From contig CACZFM010000007.1 of assembly GCA_902780495.1 (NCBI GenBank), positions 1 to 64,000 of the forward strand: 64,000 nt of DNA, read 5' to 3'. Each line of letters starts with the position of its first letter. Within the stretch, counting starts at the first letter, position 1. The translations under genes and the position numbers were made by a program. This DNA is from an uncultured Bacteroidales bacterium (GTDB lineage Bacteria; Bacteroidota; Bacteroidia; Bacteroidales; Paludibacteraceae). The notes beneath the pieces were generated by a model. That model ran no database searches. It had not been told where the DNA came from and worked only from the letters and a program-made list of their open reading frames with translations. Positions 34,034-42,088 of this stretch are shown piece by piece.

Positions 34034-34503
34034 AATAGTTCGTATTTCATGTTTGTAAACTCTATTTCCGTTTTATCCCCATTCGGTTCAACTAATTCCA
34101 CCGTTTTCGCCACACCGGCAGGTGTAAACTCAATTCGTATGAGCCGGAAAAAACGCTGTATTTGTTTCTTGGAAGGCCGGAGAGTTAACTTACATCCCTC
34201 CCACTCCATTTGAAAGTTGCGTTGTATCGCCATCACATCTCCACTCACCGACTGACGAATAAGTTGCAACATTTGTTGGGGAATACGAATCGCTGCATTT
34301 TCTTGATACTGCCAAGAGATGCTATCAGGAGCTATATAGCCAAACAGACCCGTCACCTGCTGAGGAGTCAGCAACATCGCAGAGGTACGCGTTTGACGGA
34401 AAGGAGACTCGGCTGAACGAATTCGTGCAATCTCCACCTGAGCCGGCAAACAAGTGGAACAAATCAGCAATATGGTGACTACAATATATCGCATAGGCAT
34501 CAT
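34030..34503 (-). CDS. LolA-like periplasmic lipid carrier of the polyene cluster
   Basis: A 157-residue exported protein. The signal peptide is MRYIVVTILLICSTCLPAQ (three possible starts at 34503, 34500 and 34494). The remainder is beta-rich with RQTRTSAMLLTPQQVTG early and RFFRLIRIEFTPAGVAKTVE late. The latter resembles the strand pattern of the LolA/LppX fold, where a half-barrel binds lipid. Such proteins are regular members of aryl-polyene/flexirubin clusters and presumably carry the pigment lipid from the MMPL exporter to the outer membrane. The similarity is to fold pattern, not to strong motifs, hence moderate confidence in the name. Confidence 0.75.
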   Translation of the reverse strand: MMPMRYIVVTILLICSTCLPAQVEIARIRSAESPFRQTRTSAMLLTPQQVTGLFGYIAPDSISWQYQENAAIRIPQQMLQLIRQSVSGDVMAIQRNFQMEWEGCKLTLRPSKKQIQRFFRLIRIEFTPAGVAKTVELVEPNGDKTEIEFTNMKYELL

Positions 34504-34860
34504 TTATTTGGCAACTAAAAAACAACCTGCTAAAATGAATACTATTCCCAGCCAATGCTGCCAATGCACTGCTTCGTGAAAAAACCACATAGCTCCCAAT
34601 GTTCCAAAAACGAAACTAAGGGCTGTCAACGGATAAGCACTGGCAAAAGGAAAATGACGAAGAATATACATCCACAACAAACCGGCACCTGTCATCAGGG
34701 CACCACATCCCAACAACCACCCATTCATTAACACAGAACGGACAAAGAACGCACCCCATGACAAGGTTTTATCCATGTGGAGTACAGCAACCTTCAATAG
34801 CATTTGGCCACCGCAAAGCAGCAAACTCTGAATGAGAGAAAGAAGTATCAGTCGAACCAT
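34504..34860 (-). CDS. Small EamA/SMR-like four-TM membrane protein
   Basis: 118 residues, almost entirely four transmembrane helices (~2-24, ~39-62, ~66-88, ~97-115). The loop RHFPFASAYPLTALSFVFG, with proline-flanked helix 3, is the pattern of SMR/EamA drug/metabolite transporters, as in ArnE/ArnF undecaprenyl-linked flippases (P-x-S-x-A-Y-P-x-x-x-L). It may flip a lipid-linked intermediate or form a dimeric transporter within the cluster; that is inference. It overlaps the ketosynthase-fusion gene by 13 bp, and the LolA-like gene starts at the next base after its stop. Confidence 0.8.
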   Translation of the reverse strand: MVRLILLSLIQSLLLCGGQMLLKVAVLHMDKTLSWGAFFVRSVLMNGWLLGCGALMTGAGLLWMYILRHFPFASAYPLTALSFVFGTLGAMWFFHEAVHWQHWLGIVFILAGCFLVAK

Positions 34861-36503
34861 ATCACTTGTGCTTTTACGTTGTTTGTAACCGAAATCTGTT
34901 CAGCCTCCAAGAGTTGCCTCCATGTGTCGCCAATCTCGTCAATAGAGCACACCAGCATAGACTTTGCCGTACCTGTCCGGAGCATCAGCATTGCATCGTT
35001 TTTTGCCTCGGCAAAGGTGTCGGAAGAAGACACGACCGTTGTGTTATACCCACGGCATTGCAAACTGCGGGCCAAGGTTCCTGCTGCGCAGTTGTGCGTA
35101 GAATTCATAAACTGCGCAGGGCTGAAATCATGTTCACCCGTCTCCACCAGTTGCGACAACAGCTGTTCTGTGGGAACCATACCACCAAAGCGAGTCCCCA
35201 CCACGATACCATCCGGCGTGCTGATACCTGCTTCCGAAAGCGCCTCGTGCGCAACAACAAGCAACTGACGGAGAAGCGGTGTCATACGCCGCGCCTGCAT
35301 AGCCGGTATCACAGTCTTATACTCTTTTTCGCCTTCACTTGTGTACAGGTTCGTAGTATGGAGGCCTCCATCCTGATTGTTCTCCGGCAAATCAACCGCA
35401 TGACGGCTCAAGAGCACGCTGCTATCGTTTCCGCCAAAGCCAAACGCATTGGAAAGAGCAAACTCATATTGCTTTTGCTCCATCCTGAACAGAGAAAATA
35501 CAACTTCTATACTGCCACTGGCGGAAGTGGTATGCCCCGTCAGCGGTTTGGTTGACTCCACTACGGGAAGTTTTGTCCCGAAAAGCCGTTCAATCGCGCG
35601 CCACTCACTGGCATCGTTATTCGGAGTGGCTGTACCATGGGCGTTGACATACGGGATCTGCGAAGGCATTACACCTGCCATATCCAGCGTTGCGGACATT
35701 GCCGCATAAGCCCCGTCACCCTCAGGAGAAGAGGCCGTCTGGTGGTAGGCATCACAGCGATTGGCATATCCCGCTATGTACCCATAGATATGTGCTCCGC
35801 GATGGCGGGCACATTCTGCCTCCTCCAACACCAGATAAGCCGCCCCTTCGCCCAAATTGATACCATCACGGTCCTCTGCAAACGGGCGACATATATGCTC
35901 GGACAGAATACCCAACGAGGCAAAGCCATTCAGATGGAATATTGTCATTGCCTCCGTGCCGCCAACCACCACTTGCCTAACTGCGCCCATGCGCAGCATA
36001 GCCGCACCGTGAATGAGGGCATTGAGTGCGGAAGAACAAGCTGTAGATATGGTGACGGCTCTGTCAAGTCCGGTCTCCTGTGCCAACAATCGGGATGTTT
36101 CAGCCGCTTCATGCTGACGTATCCAATGCAGTGTGTCCGTATTGCCACGCAGCCAATCAGCATAATGCTGTTCGGTGATATCCATTCCTCCGACCGTGGT
36201 TCCATTGATGAGCGGCATTATTTTCTTATCCTCCTCGTCTATTTCAGCAGAAACCAATGCCTGCTGAAGTGCCACGAGTCCAAGCAACACATTACGGCAA
36301 TAGGCTTTATCCTGCACTCCCGCAAGTTGCGCCAGTTCCGCATTGGTCATCGGGACCTCCCCCACCGGCCATTCCCCATGTATGGTGGACAAGATTGCCG
36401 GTCGGGACAATGCCGAACCGCCCGCAAACAAACGCTTGCGATTAGCCTCTGCGCCTATACCCAAAGCCGAAACAATCCCTATGCCGGTGATGGCTATCTG
36501 CAT
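34848..36503 (-). CDS. Ketosynthase fused to a second KAS-like domain
   Basis: 551 residues. Residues 1-~368 are a complete ketosynthase: TISTACSSALN (Cys156), YVNAHGTATPNND (His289), PLTGHTTSASG (His324), NAFGFGGNDSS. After a polar linker, residues ~395-551 form an extra domain: ARRMTPLLRQLLVVAHEAL, GIVVGTRFGGM, FMNSTHNCAAGTLA. This matches the ketoacyl-synt_2 (KAS N-terminal domain 2) proteins that occur as separate genes in other aryl-polyene clusters. It may act as a chain-length-factor-like or auxiliary subunit fused to its partner. The start shares one base with the stop of the first ACP gene. Confidence 0.88.
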   Translation of the reverse strand: MQIAITGIGIVSALGIGAEANRKRLFAGGSALSRPAILSTIHGEWPVGEVPMTNAELAQLAGVQDKAYCRNVLLGLVALQQALVSAEIDEEDKKIMPLINGTTVGGMDITEQHYADWLRGNTDTLHWIRQHEAAETSRLLAQETGLDRAVTISTACSSALNALIHGAAMLRMGAVRQVVVGGTEAMTIFHLNGFASLGILSEHICRPFAEDRDGINLGEGAAYLVLEEAECARHRGAHIYGYIAGYANRCDAYHQTASSPEGDGAYAAMSATLDMAGVMPSQIPYVNAHGTATPNNDASEWRAIERLFGTKLPVVESTKPLTGHTTSASGSIEVVFSLFRMEQKQYEFALSNAFGFGGNDSSVLLSRHAVDLPENNQDGGLHTTNLYTSEGEKEYKTVIPAMQARRMTPLLRQLLVVAHEALSEAGISTPDGIVVGTRFGGMVPTEQLLSQLVETGEHDFSPAQFMNSTHNCAAGTLARSLQCRGYNTTVVSSSDTFAEAKNDAMLMLRTGTAKSMLVCSIDEIGDTWRQLLEAEQISVTNNVKAQVIWFD

Positions 36504-36760
36504 TACTTGGTACGGTATTCTTGGATGTATGCAGCCATCGTATCAATGCTTGCCAAAGCGGCTTTCGATTCCTCTTTGTTTTGGAATTTGATGCCATACT
36601 GCTTATCCATAATCATAATAAGCTCAAGTGCATCTATGGAATCCAATCCCAGCCCTTCCCCGAACAGGGGTGCAGCATCATCTATATCGGACGGCTGCAA
36701 ATCCTCCAAATTAAGGACATCGATGATTTGCCGTTTTAATTCTAACTTCAGATCTTCCAT
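36503..36760 (-). CDS. Acyl carrier protein 1 of the polyene cluster
   Basis: 85 residues, the size of an ACP. The phosphopantetheine serine is Ser41 in GEGLGLDSIDALELIMIMD (the family's D-S-L/I motif). Acidic helix 2 follows. It should carry the growing polyketide or aryl starter as a thioester. It lies 4 bp after one ketosynthase and overlaps the next by one base. No phosphopantetheinyl transferase is in the window, so a gene elsewhere must activate it. Confidence 0.93.
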   Translation of the reverse strand: MEDLKLELKRQIIDVLNLEDLQPSDIDDAAPLFGEGLGLDSIDALELIMIMDKQYGIKFQNKEESKAALASIDTMAAYIQEYRTK

Positions 36761-36764
36761 ACGT

Positions 36765-38351
36765 TTATTTTTTAATCAGTAATCGAATATGTGCGTTATA
36801 TTTTTCAGCGGTCTCACATTCCACCCATGCCACGAGCAGTTGGTGAGCCTTTGTTGTAGAGACGAAAGAATGAATGACAGGTTCCAGCGCCTGCTCTTCG
36901 GGCAAGACATAGCAAGCTGTCTCACCCATGAGATGATGCCGGATAGCTATTTCCCCTGCAACGATGTTCGGCAAAGTGTACACAAAGAGCGATGGGGACG
37001 GGAAATAGTTTTCTTTGTCACGTATTGTACACTGATAATCCGTATCGTTCTTCAGGGATGCCGAACGGCTGGCCACTATCAGTGCCGCCTGCTCCGTATC
37101 CAAGGTGAAGCTGGGTTCTTGCTCCCTGACTTTCCCCAATAGACACTCTACTCCCATAAAACCGAGTTTAGACATCAAATCCATCTTGAAGAACTTCGGA
37201 TAATTCCCTACCGTCTGCCGATAGAGGCTTGTCAGATCGGCAGGCGCCTCGATTGTTATCTCTGCCACCGATTGCCAGGTCTTTTGCTTGGTCCATGCCA
37301 CAGCCGCATTGACTCCGCCAAAACCGCTTAAGAGTTTGATGAAGGCCGCTTGGGTGGTGTGGCGCACCTGATTGGACACAGCCACAGGCCAAGTGGTGCC
37401 TTGTTGGTGATACCCTTTCGTGGGCAGAACGATGCCTTGTTCCAACGCATATAGGGTCAGCAGCGTTTCCAATAATCCCGCAGCCCCCATAGTGTGCCCA
37501 TAGTTGCCCTTCAGTGCCGTCACGGGCACATTGTCCACCCCTGCACGATGCAGGGCAAGAGACTCCATCTCATCGTTATAGATGGTGCCTGTACCATGTA
37601 CGGAAATGACTGCCAAATCACTTACAGGCACCCGCTCCAAGGCATCGTTCAGACAACGCAGACTTCCTTCGGCTGTACGGCTGGGACCGGAAATATGGTT
37701 GGCATCGTTGTGTATGCTACCGCCCAACAACGTCCAGCCTGCTGCAGAAGGTCGGGAGGAAAGAATCATACATGCCGCAGCTTCACCGGCATTGAGACCG
37801 TCCCTACCTTTGTCAAACGGTGCACACATAGCATTGCTCAAGGCATGAAAACTCTGAAAGCCGCTGACAATAAATTCGCTTTGTACGTCACAGCCCACCA
37901 CCACGGCACTGCTATACAGGCCATCTTCCAGCAACCGCCATGCCGTCAGTTGGGCAGAGACACCAGACGTACAAGCCGTGGATACCACTATGGGCTGGTT
38001 GGGATTGCCAAACCAACTGCTTATCTTTTTCGCGGATTCCGCCATAGAGACCCATATATCGCCTTTGGTGGATGAGAGGATAAACACACAACGTTCGTCC
38101 TGAAGATTGACAGTCGCAGATGCTTTGGCTCCGTTGATGGCATGAATACACAGACTCTCAAAGAGCGAAAAGCCGTCTATTTTGTACCGTTCTTCATCCA
38201 GCAGCGATGCCATAACAGGCTCCACCAGCCTTTCTCCATGCACGTCAGTATGCATACACAGACGTGTTTCGCCGTCCTGAACAGCTTTCAGGTTGGCAGC
38301 AACGCCTTCACCCAAAGGGGTAATCATATAACCTGTATGCAAATATACCAT
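36765..38351 (-). CDS. Ketosynthase with long C-terminal extension
   Basis: 528 residues from ATG 38351; a TTG 15 bp upstream is less likely because the acyltransferase gene ends at 38357. Residues 1-~350 form a ketosynthase with VVSTACTSGVSAQL (Cys127), ISVHGTGTIYND (His252), GNYGHTMGAAG (His286) and KLLSGFGGVNAAVAW. The ~175-residue C-terminal extension (ADLTSLYRQTVGNYPKFFKM ... AALIVASRSASLKNDTD) resembles the start of a second KAS-like domain without active-site residues. It probably acts in starter loading or early elongation, but this cannot be read from sequence. It is followed by ACP 1 after 4 bp. Confidence 0.88.
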   Translation of the reverse strand: MVYLHTGYMITPLGEGVAANLKAVQDGETRLCMHTDVHGERLVEPVMASLLDEERYKIDGFSLFESLCIHAINGAKASATVNLQDERCVFILSSTKGDIWVSMAESAKKISSWFGNPNQPIVVSTACTSGVSAQLTAWRLLEDGLYSSAVVVGCDVQSEFIVSGFQSFHALSNAMCAPFDKGRDGLNAGEAAACMILSSRPSAAGWTLLGGSIHNDANHISGPSRTAEGSLRCLNDALERVPVSDLAVISVHGTGTIYNDEMESLALHRAGVDNVPVTALKGNYGHTMGAAGLLETLLTLYALEQGIVLPTKGYHQQGTTWPVAVSNQVRHTTQAAFIKLLSGFGGVNAAVAWTKQKTWQSVAEITIEAPADLTSLYRQTVGNYPKFFKMDLMSKLGFMGVECLLGKVREQEPSFTLDTEQAALIVASRSASLKNDTDYQCTIRDKENYFPSPSLFVYTLPNIVAGEIAIRHHLMGETACYVLPEEQALEPVIHSFVSTTKAHQLLVAWVECETAEKYNAHIRLLIKK

Positions 38352-38356
38352 CCGTC

Positions 38357-39238
38357 CTATTTCCAAAATTCATAAAAGTGGAACCACTGACGAGGATACT
38401 TTCTGAGCATCTCTTCATTGGCCGCTATATAACGTTGCAACAGTGTTCGCGCCTGTTCCCGTTGCGTTTCACCTTCCCAATTCCCGTCCGAAAGTTGCCT
38501 TACATAGAGCGTGTAGGTATCAGCCCCTTCGCGCATCATAAAGAGCGAGACCACCGGCACCGCTTCCGCTACAGCAATACGGAACGGTCCTTCCGGATAG
38601 GCCGCTTCCTGCCCCAATATGGGCGCATAGACAGCTTTGGACCCGTAGAACAGGCGGTCGGCATGAACGGAAAGGATATTGCCGTCACTCAACGCATTGT
38701 GCATATCCAGCACATGACTTCCGTCCGGCTTCATGGGAATGATGTGCAGGTGCATCTCTTCGAACTTCCTGCGACGGTTGTCGTTCACCGTTTCCGTATC
38801 ACCCAGATAGCTGAGCACATACATCGGCTTGGGAGCATGGAAGGAATAGCCTGCCAGTTCCTGATTGCCGATATGCGTACTTAGGACAATGACACCGCTG
38901 TTGCCGTTCATCACGCGGTCCAGCACTTCCTGTCCTTCCACGCGGATGGTGATATGTCTGCCCGCATAGGCGGCAAAGCGGTCCATGATTACTTTTCCGA
39001 ACTCCAGATAGTTAAGGTAGAGATTCACCACTGATGACCAGCAGCCGTAGCCCAGCCGATGATGCCAGTAGTGCCATATACCGCGCCTGCCCGCATGCGC
39101 GAAAAGGATATAGAAACAAACCCATATCCATACTATCGGGTACACCACCCATGGTGGGAAGTGCCGGAAGATGCGAATGAGACTCCTCTGCATCCGGCGT
39201 GTACCGCCTGTCCGTCCTGACCAAGCCTTATCCGACAT
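38357..39238 (-). CDS. LpxL/HtrB-like lysophospholipid acyltransferase
   Basis: A 293-residue membrane acyltransferase of the bacterial lipid A acyltransferase family. One N-terminal TM (WVVYPIVWIWVCFYILFAHA) is followed by the catalytic H-x4-E motif in VIVLSTHIGNQELAGY, and the C-terminal YPRQWFHFYEFW is a typical LpxL-family ending. It likely transfers the polyene acyl chain, or a fatty acid, from an ACP to a lipid acceptor in the inner membrane, fitting models in which aryl polyenes are esterified to a lipid anchor. The start overlaps ACP 2 by 11 bp. Confidence 0.9.
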   Translation of the reverse strand: MSDKAWSGRTGGTRRMQRSLIRIFRHFPPWVVYPIVWIWVCFYILFAHAGRRGIWHYWHHRLGYGCWSSVVNLYLNYLEFGKVIMDRFAAYAGRHITIRVEGQEVLDRVMNGNSGVIVLSTHIGNQELAGYSFHAPKPMYVLSYLGDTETVNDNRRRKFEEMHLHIIPMKPDGSHVLDMHNALSDGNILSVHADRLFYGSKAVYAPILGQEAAYPEGPFRIAVAEAVPVVSLFMMREGADTYTLYVRQLSDGNWEGETQREQARTLLQRYIAANEEMLRKYPRQWFHFYEFWK

Positions 39239-39470
39239 GCTTCAGCAGAAGGTCGTAGAATTCGCCTAAAGTCTTAACGGTTGCCAGTTCCTGTTTCTCC
39301 AGTTTGAAACCGAACTCCTCGTTCACACGAACGATGATATCCACCATATCCAGGCTGTCGATACCTATGTCCTGTTTGATGGTGTTGGTTTCCACCAGCA
39401 GTTCGGGAGCAATCTCGAAATCTTCCACCAGAAACTGATTGACTTTCTCTATTACTTCTTTTCTATCCAT
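39228..39470 (-). CDS. Acyl carrier protein 2 of the polyene cluster
   Basis: 80 residues. The phosphopantetheine attachment serine is Ser39 in KQDIGIDSLDMVDIIVRVN. Helix 2 is acidic and a typical helix 4 (TLGEFYDLLLKH) ends the protein. Two ACPs, one for the starter and one for extension, are also found in characterised aryl-polyene systems. It lies 6 bp after the methyltransferase and overlaps the LpxL-like gene by 11 bp. Confidence 0.93.
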   Translation of the reverse strand: MDRKEVIEKVNQFLVEDFEIAPELLVETNTIKQDIGIDSLDMVDIIVRVNEEFGFKLEKQELATVKTLGEFYDLLLKHVG

Positions 39471-39476
39471 ATTGTT

Positions 39477-40574
39477 TTATTTTTTTACGATTAGAATACT
39501 ATGTCCGCCCATACCGACGTTGTCGCAAATGGTCTCGATGGTCAGCCCTGCCTGTCGGATAAGACGGGAGAGGTCATCGGTGTTATACATCTTGCTATTG
39601 CCGTTTGCCATCGCCGTGAAGTAGAGGCTTGTCATGGTCAGGCAGAACGCTGCCGGTGCATACTTCTGTCTGTCCCACGAGGTTTCCATGATATACAGAC
39701 GGTTGCTATCGTCCAGTATGGCAGCGGCACGGCGAAGGATATCCGTTATTTCCTGTTCACTGAAACAATCGAGGAACTGGCTCATCCATACGGCATCATA
39801 CCGCCGGTCTGTGGGGAAAGCCGCCGTAGGGTCCAACAGATTCATCCCATGTCCGTGGATACGGGTCTCGCCCGTATGCCCTGCACATTCGGTGCGCATC
39901 ATCTCCAACTGCTGAGGCAAATCGCAAATCGTCACTTCCGCATCCGGCACACGTTCCGTCACAAAGCGTGCGAACTTGCCCGTGTTGCCTCCCACATCCA
40001 GTATCTGCCTGCTATTGCGGGCAAGAAGTATCTGCAGGGCTTCGGCAAAGGAATGGTCGGAATAGTAATGGTCGAATGCGAACCACGACCGCTTCACGTC
40101 TTCGGGCAGGCGGCTCAGTCCCTCATACAGGGTCGGCCAGTCGCCGAAGTGCTTCAGTCCGGCAGGTGTACCGGTCTCCAATGCTTTGTCCAGCAGATAA
40201 AAGCCTTCATAGTTCACATCGTGATTGAAATCGATATTCACAGACACCATGTCATCTTTCAGCAGGAACCATCCCACTTTGGACAGCCGGTAGCGGTCGG
40301 TCTTGGCGTCTATCAGCACCGCTTGCATAGTCAGCGAAGCTTCCATCAGGCACTTCACCGCATACTCGCTCAAGCGGGTCTTTTCGGCTATTTCGCCTAT
40401 CGTCAGTCCCTCATTCGCCGTGTCCAACAAGGCAAAGATGCCGTATTTGCGCATCAGCCTTGCCACTTGGAACACTATCGGTCCCCACGAATAAACGTGC
40501 GCCAACTGTTGTGCCTCGGCGGCGGAGAACTGCTCGGCCGTATAACGTTTTTCTATGTCAGGGAACAAGGTCAT
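39477..40574 (-). CDS. SAM-dependent O-methyltransferase
   Basis: 365 residues in two domains. Residues ~20-110 form a winged-helix dimerisation domain (KYGIFALLDTANEGLTIGEI). Residues ~170-360 form a Rossmann methyltransferase with the SAM motif QILDVGGNTGKFARFV (E/D-V-G-G-x-x-G), VTICDLPQQLEMM and the catalytic region DAVWMSQFLDCFSEQE. This is the small-molecule O-methyltransferase family (plant COMT-like). It probably methylates a ring hydroxyl of the aryl head group. The start overlaps the ammonia-lyase stop by 4 bp, which ties the two reactions together. Confidence 0.9.
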   Translation of the reverse strand: MTLFPDIEKRYTAEQFSAAEAQQLAHVYSWGPIVFQVARLMRKYGIFALLDTANEGLTIGEIAEKTRLSEYAVKCLMEASLTMQAVLIDAKTDRYRLSKVGWFLLKDDMVSVNIDFNHDVNYEGFYLLDKALETGTPAGLKHFGDWPTLYEGLSRLPEDVKRSWFAFDHYYSDHSFAEALQILLARNSRQILDVGGNTGKFARFVTERVPDAEVTICDLPQQLEMMRTECAGHTGETRIHGHGMNLLDPTAAFPTDRRYDAVWMSQFLDCFSEQEITDILRRAAAILDDSNRLYIMETSWDRQKYAPAAFCLTMTSLYFTAMANGNSKMYNTDDLSRLIRQAGLTIETICDNVGMGGHSILIVKK

Positions 40575-42088
40575 TTCAGCAGGGCTTGTTGCAAGTAATG
40601 TTCCACTTTCGCGATATCCTCATAGAAGGGCGTATCTTCCCGGACGGTAGGTGTCAGGCGGCGTATGCTGTCATACACGGCTCCTGTGCTTTCGCTCAGG
40701 CGGGGGCGCAGATTGAGGCAGTCGGTGGCTTGTGCCAGTGCCATGGTCAGTATCGCCATCACCTGATAAGCGTTCTCCACCACATGTCTGCACAGCAGGG
40801 CCGAGTTGGTGCCCATAGAGACAATATCCTGGTTGTCGTTGTTGTTCGGAATGGAGTGTACGTAGTTCGGCATCGCCAATGTCTGGCTTTCCGCCGTTGT
40901 ACTGGTGGCAGTGAACTGACACGCCTGCATACCATAGTTCAGTCCCAGCGTGCCCATGTTCAGGAACGGAGGAAGGATGCCGTTGATACGGTCGTGGAAG
41001 AGGTAATTCAGTTGGCGTTCCGCCGTCATCGTCAGCCGCACAAGGGCTATCTTCACTTTGTCTTCTTCCAGCGATATATAGTCGCCGTGGAAATTGCCTC
41101 CATGAAAGACGTTTTGGTTTTCGGGGTCCACTATCGGATTGTCGGAAGCCGAGTTCAGTTCTTCTTCGATGATGCGGCGTGCGTTCTGCAGGGTCTCATA
41201 CACCGGTCCCAGTATTTGCGGCGTGCAGCGCAGCGAATAGTAGGCCTGCACTTTGTCGCGGAACACTGTTACATCGCTGTGCCCGCTGTCATAGAGCGCA
41301 TGTTCGCGCTTTTTCAGGCAGCGGCTGGTGGCGGCTATGCGGCGCATCTCACCGGCGATGTACTGCTGTCCGTAATGACGGCGGCAGGCGTTCAGCGGCT
41401 CGGATATGCAGTCGTCATACGACTCGGCTATCTCGTTCATCCATACACTGGTCAGCACCGCCCACTGCAGCAGGTTCTCGGCATGAAGTTGGTTGATGGC
41501 ACCTATGCCGGTCATGACACTCGTTCCGTTGGTGGCGCTCAGACCTTCACGGATATGGATGGCGGCGGGTTTCAGTCCGCACTGCTCCATCACTTGCCCT
41601 GTGGGCAACCACTCGCCTTTGTAATGTACCTTGCCTTCGCCGATAAGGCACAGGGCGATATGTGCCAGTTGCACCAAGTCACCGCTTGCTCCTACGCTGC
41701 CATGCTCCGGAATAAAGGGAATGATGTTGCGGTTGATAAACTCCGTCAGCAGTTCCACCAGTTCCGGATGAACGCCGCTACGGCATTGCACGAAACTGCC
41801 CAGACGGGCTATCATGGCGGCCTTGACGTATTCGTCGCCGAGCGCAGGGCCGGCACCCGTGGAATGACTGCGTATGATATTGAACTGCAAATCGGTCAAG
41901 TAGCGGTCGTCCACGCGCCATTGCGCCATCGGTCCGAAACCGGTATTGATGCCGTAGATGACTTTGTCGCTTGCAAATGCCGAGAGGAAGCGGTGGCATT
42001 CCGCCACGTTCTTTGTGTCCTCGGCGGACAGGCGTATGGGTTCGTCCGCATAAACCGCTTTGCGCAACTGTTCCAGAGATAGAGTCAT
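40571..42088 (-). CDS. Aromatic amino acid ammonia-lyase (HAL/TAL/PAL family)
   Basis: 505 residues. The MIO cofactor triad Ala-Ser-Gly is present in HGSVGASGDLVQLAHIA (134-136), and the active-site tyrosine is in VIYGINTGFGPM (Tyr45). The later loop QDIVSMGTNSALL is also typical. These enzymes eliminate ammonia from histidine, tyrosine or phenylalanine. In flexirubin/aryl-polyene clusters the homologue is a tyrosine ammonia-lyase that makes 4-coumarate as starter, and that is the likely role here. The substrate-selectivity position reads Ser74-His75 (NIIRSHSTG), superficially histidase-like, so tyrosine use needs testing. No other hut genes are nearby. Confidence 0.92.
   Translation of the reverse strand: MTLSLEQLRKAVYADEPIRLSAEDTKNVAECHRFLSAFASDKVIYGINTGFGPMAQWRVDDRYLTDLQFNIIRSHSTGAGPALGDEYVKAAMIARLGSFVQCRSGVHPELVELLTEFINRNIIPFIPEHGSVGASGDLVQLAHIALCLIGEGKVHYKGEWLPTGQVMEQCGLKPAAIHIREGLSATNGTSVMTGIGAINQLHAENLLQWAVLTSVWMNEIAESYDDCISEPLNACRRHYGQQYIAGEMRRIAATSRCLKKREHALYDSGHSDVTVFRDKVQAYYSLRCTPQILGPVYETLQNARRIIEEELNSASDNPIVDPENQNVFHGGNFHGDYISLEEDKVKIALVRLTMTAERQLNYLFHDRINGILPPFLNMGTLGLNYGMQACQFTATSTTAESQTLAMPNYVHSIPNNNDNQDIVSMGTNSALLCRHVVENAYQVMAILTMALAQATDCLNLRPRLSESTGAVYDSIRRLTPTVREDTPFYEDIAKVEHYLQQALLK

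Noticed and set aside
40460-42082. A 540-codon plus-strand ORF
   Set aside because: Antisense to the ammonia-lyase gene with its intact MIO motif.
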